NCBI GenBank assembly: GCA_038239305.1
Contig: JBBSEW010000082.1
Coordinates: 1 to 13,496 of the forward strand
DNA: 13,496 bases
DNA from: JALYUA01 sp038239305
GTDB lineage: Bacteria > Acidobacteriota > Thermoanaerobaculia > UBA5066 > Gp7-AA6
Reading direction: 5' to 3'
The notes under the pieces were generated by a model. The model did not search any database, had not been told where the DNA came from, and saw only the letters and a program-made list of their open reading frames with translations. The translations under genes were made by a program, and so were the position numbers. The stretch's first letter is position 1. Each line of letters starts with the position of its first letter. Below, one piece after another: positions 12,780-13,496 of the stretch.

Positions 12780-13496
12780 TCTTCAGCCTCCTGCTGCGGA
12801 CGGCGCATGCTAGCAGCAGAACGGGAAGCTCGAAGCGAGCTCACGCTTTCGTGTCGGGGATCAGGGCGTGCGAAGAACCGAGGGAGCGACCTGAACCGGC
12901 GGCGACGGGTAGTGAACTGACTCCCGCCGGGAACATTCCCTCTCGCGGGATCGCTCAGCGCCCGCTGCGCGGCTTCCCGCCGCAATGGGCTGGCGGAACA
13001 GGTACCGGAGGGAGCGCCTAACGCAGTACTCCGCAGGCGCGGCGCGATCCGCCCGCCGCGGGCTGCGCCTCCCTCCCGAGGCACGCGTCGGCCCTCTTCC
13101 GGAGGGGGAAACCGAGGCCGCCGCTCGGCGTTCGGTCGCAGCCACACCGAAGTTTCGAGGTCGAGAGTGGTGCGCTCCCTCACTCATGGCCTCGTACGGG
13201 AGGCACCGCCGGCGGCGGGCTCCAGGGGGACTTCAGTCTCTGCGAGCCCGGGGCCGGGAGCCCTCCCGGAGGAGTCCGGCTTTCGGCCGCGGCATTCGCT
13301 GCGCGAATGAGCGGCCAGAGAGCGCTTCGCTGAGATCAACTCCACCGGGGTTGGGAGTTCGGCGGTTTCGCTTCCACGGACGCGATGACTGCCCGATTTC
13401 ACAGAGGCGCGGCTGCCATTTCCATTCTTGCGCCTCCACGGGGTCCCCTCTTACGCCTCCATAGCCGCGCGGTGCGACGGAGTGGGGGACGTACGG
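12780..13496. other. Gene-free, stem-loop-rich region
   Basis: About 700 bp upstream of the M28 gene without a convincing coding frame: the available frames are Arg/Pro-rich and match no family I know. It contains many short inverted repeats: 12791-12819 (7 bp stem over the M28 leader), 12827-12841, 12842-12853, 12922-12950, 12974-12998, 13007-13076 (11 bp with one bulge, enclosing 13038-13060), 13112-13128, 13169-13207 (10 bp with one bulged G), 13254-13269 and 13293-13309. It could hold a structured RNA, but GC-rich DNA yields such stems by chance. No rnpB, tmRNA, SRP RNA, tRNA or rRNA signatures are recognisable. The M28 promoter must lie at the left end. Confidence 0.45.
13426..13461. repeat. 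13 bp direct repeat flanking a GGGGTCCCC palindrome
   Basis: TCTTGCGCCTCCA (13426-13438) and TCTTACGCCTCCA (13449-13461) match at 12 of 13 positions with a 23 bp period. The spacer contains GGGG-T-CCCC. This could be a protein-binding site or a chance duplication near the window edge. Confidence 0.45.

Noticed and set aside
12985..13464. Plus-strand frame of about 159 codons in the right-hand gene-free region.
   Set aside because: Arg-rich, no family resemblance and no ribosome binding site; the composition looks like non-coding GC-rich DNA.
12820..13496. RNase P RNA, tmRNA, SRP RNA or rRNA fragment.
   Set aside because: None of their conserved core sequences could be found on either strand.

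Overview
The window is chromosomal DNA from a GC-rich bacterium. Genes are tightly packed, 3' ends sit close together or overlap, and start/stop overlaps of the ATGA type are common. A lipoprotein-type Cu/Zn superoxide dismutase and several exported enzymes point to a diderm. No rRNA, tRNA or lineage marker is present. The gene style and the short heptamer repeats between genes would suit Acidobacteriota (for example a Thermoanaerobaculia-like lineage) or another soil or sediment phylum, but that placement is inference only. I see no prophage, transposase, integrase or CRISPR array.

Left part (1-4041): on the minus strand lie a group II PLP-dependent aromatic amino acid decarboxylase and, upstream of it, a lipoprotein Cu/Zn superoxide dismutase. 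A 69 bp gap separates these from a plus-strand operon: a 72-residue membrane protein, an OmpR-family response regulator whose ATG overlaps that protein's stop, and a histidine kinase with no membrane segment.

Middle part (4042-8975): an inverted pair of heptamer-repeat arms runs almost into the start of a thiolase gene, which is followed 12 bp later by a PuuD-like class I glutamine amidotransferase. A second plus-strand operon encodes an exported metallo-beta-lactamase-fold hydrolase, a crotonase-family enzyme (enoyl-CoA or dienoyl-CoA hydratase type) and a D-amino-acid transaminase. The last two overlap by ATGA.

Right part (8951-13496): queF (minus) overlaps the transaminase tail to tail by 25 bp and faces away from a DedA-family membrane protein across an array of GGGAAAC heptamers. 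Next come a DinB-like protein (minus), a TerB-like protein (plus) and an exported M28 metallopeptidase (minus). The final ~700 bp hold no convincing gene but many stem-loops.

The genes are mostly unrelated housekeeping or catabolic functions. The observations most worth checking are (1) several different short tandem repeats in the gaps between genes, mostly 7 bp units and including an inverted pair, (2) a two-component system whose kinase has lost its membrane sensor while a small membrane protein is translationally coupled to the regulator, and (3) the hairpin-dense gene-free block at the right end. I do not see clear evidence of a new defence or metabolic system.
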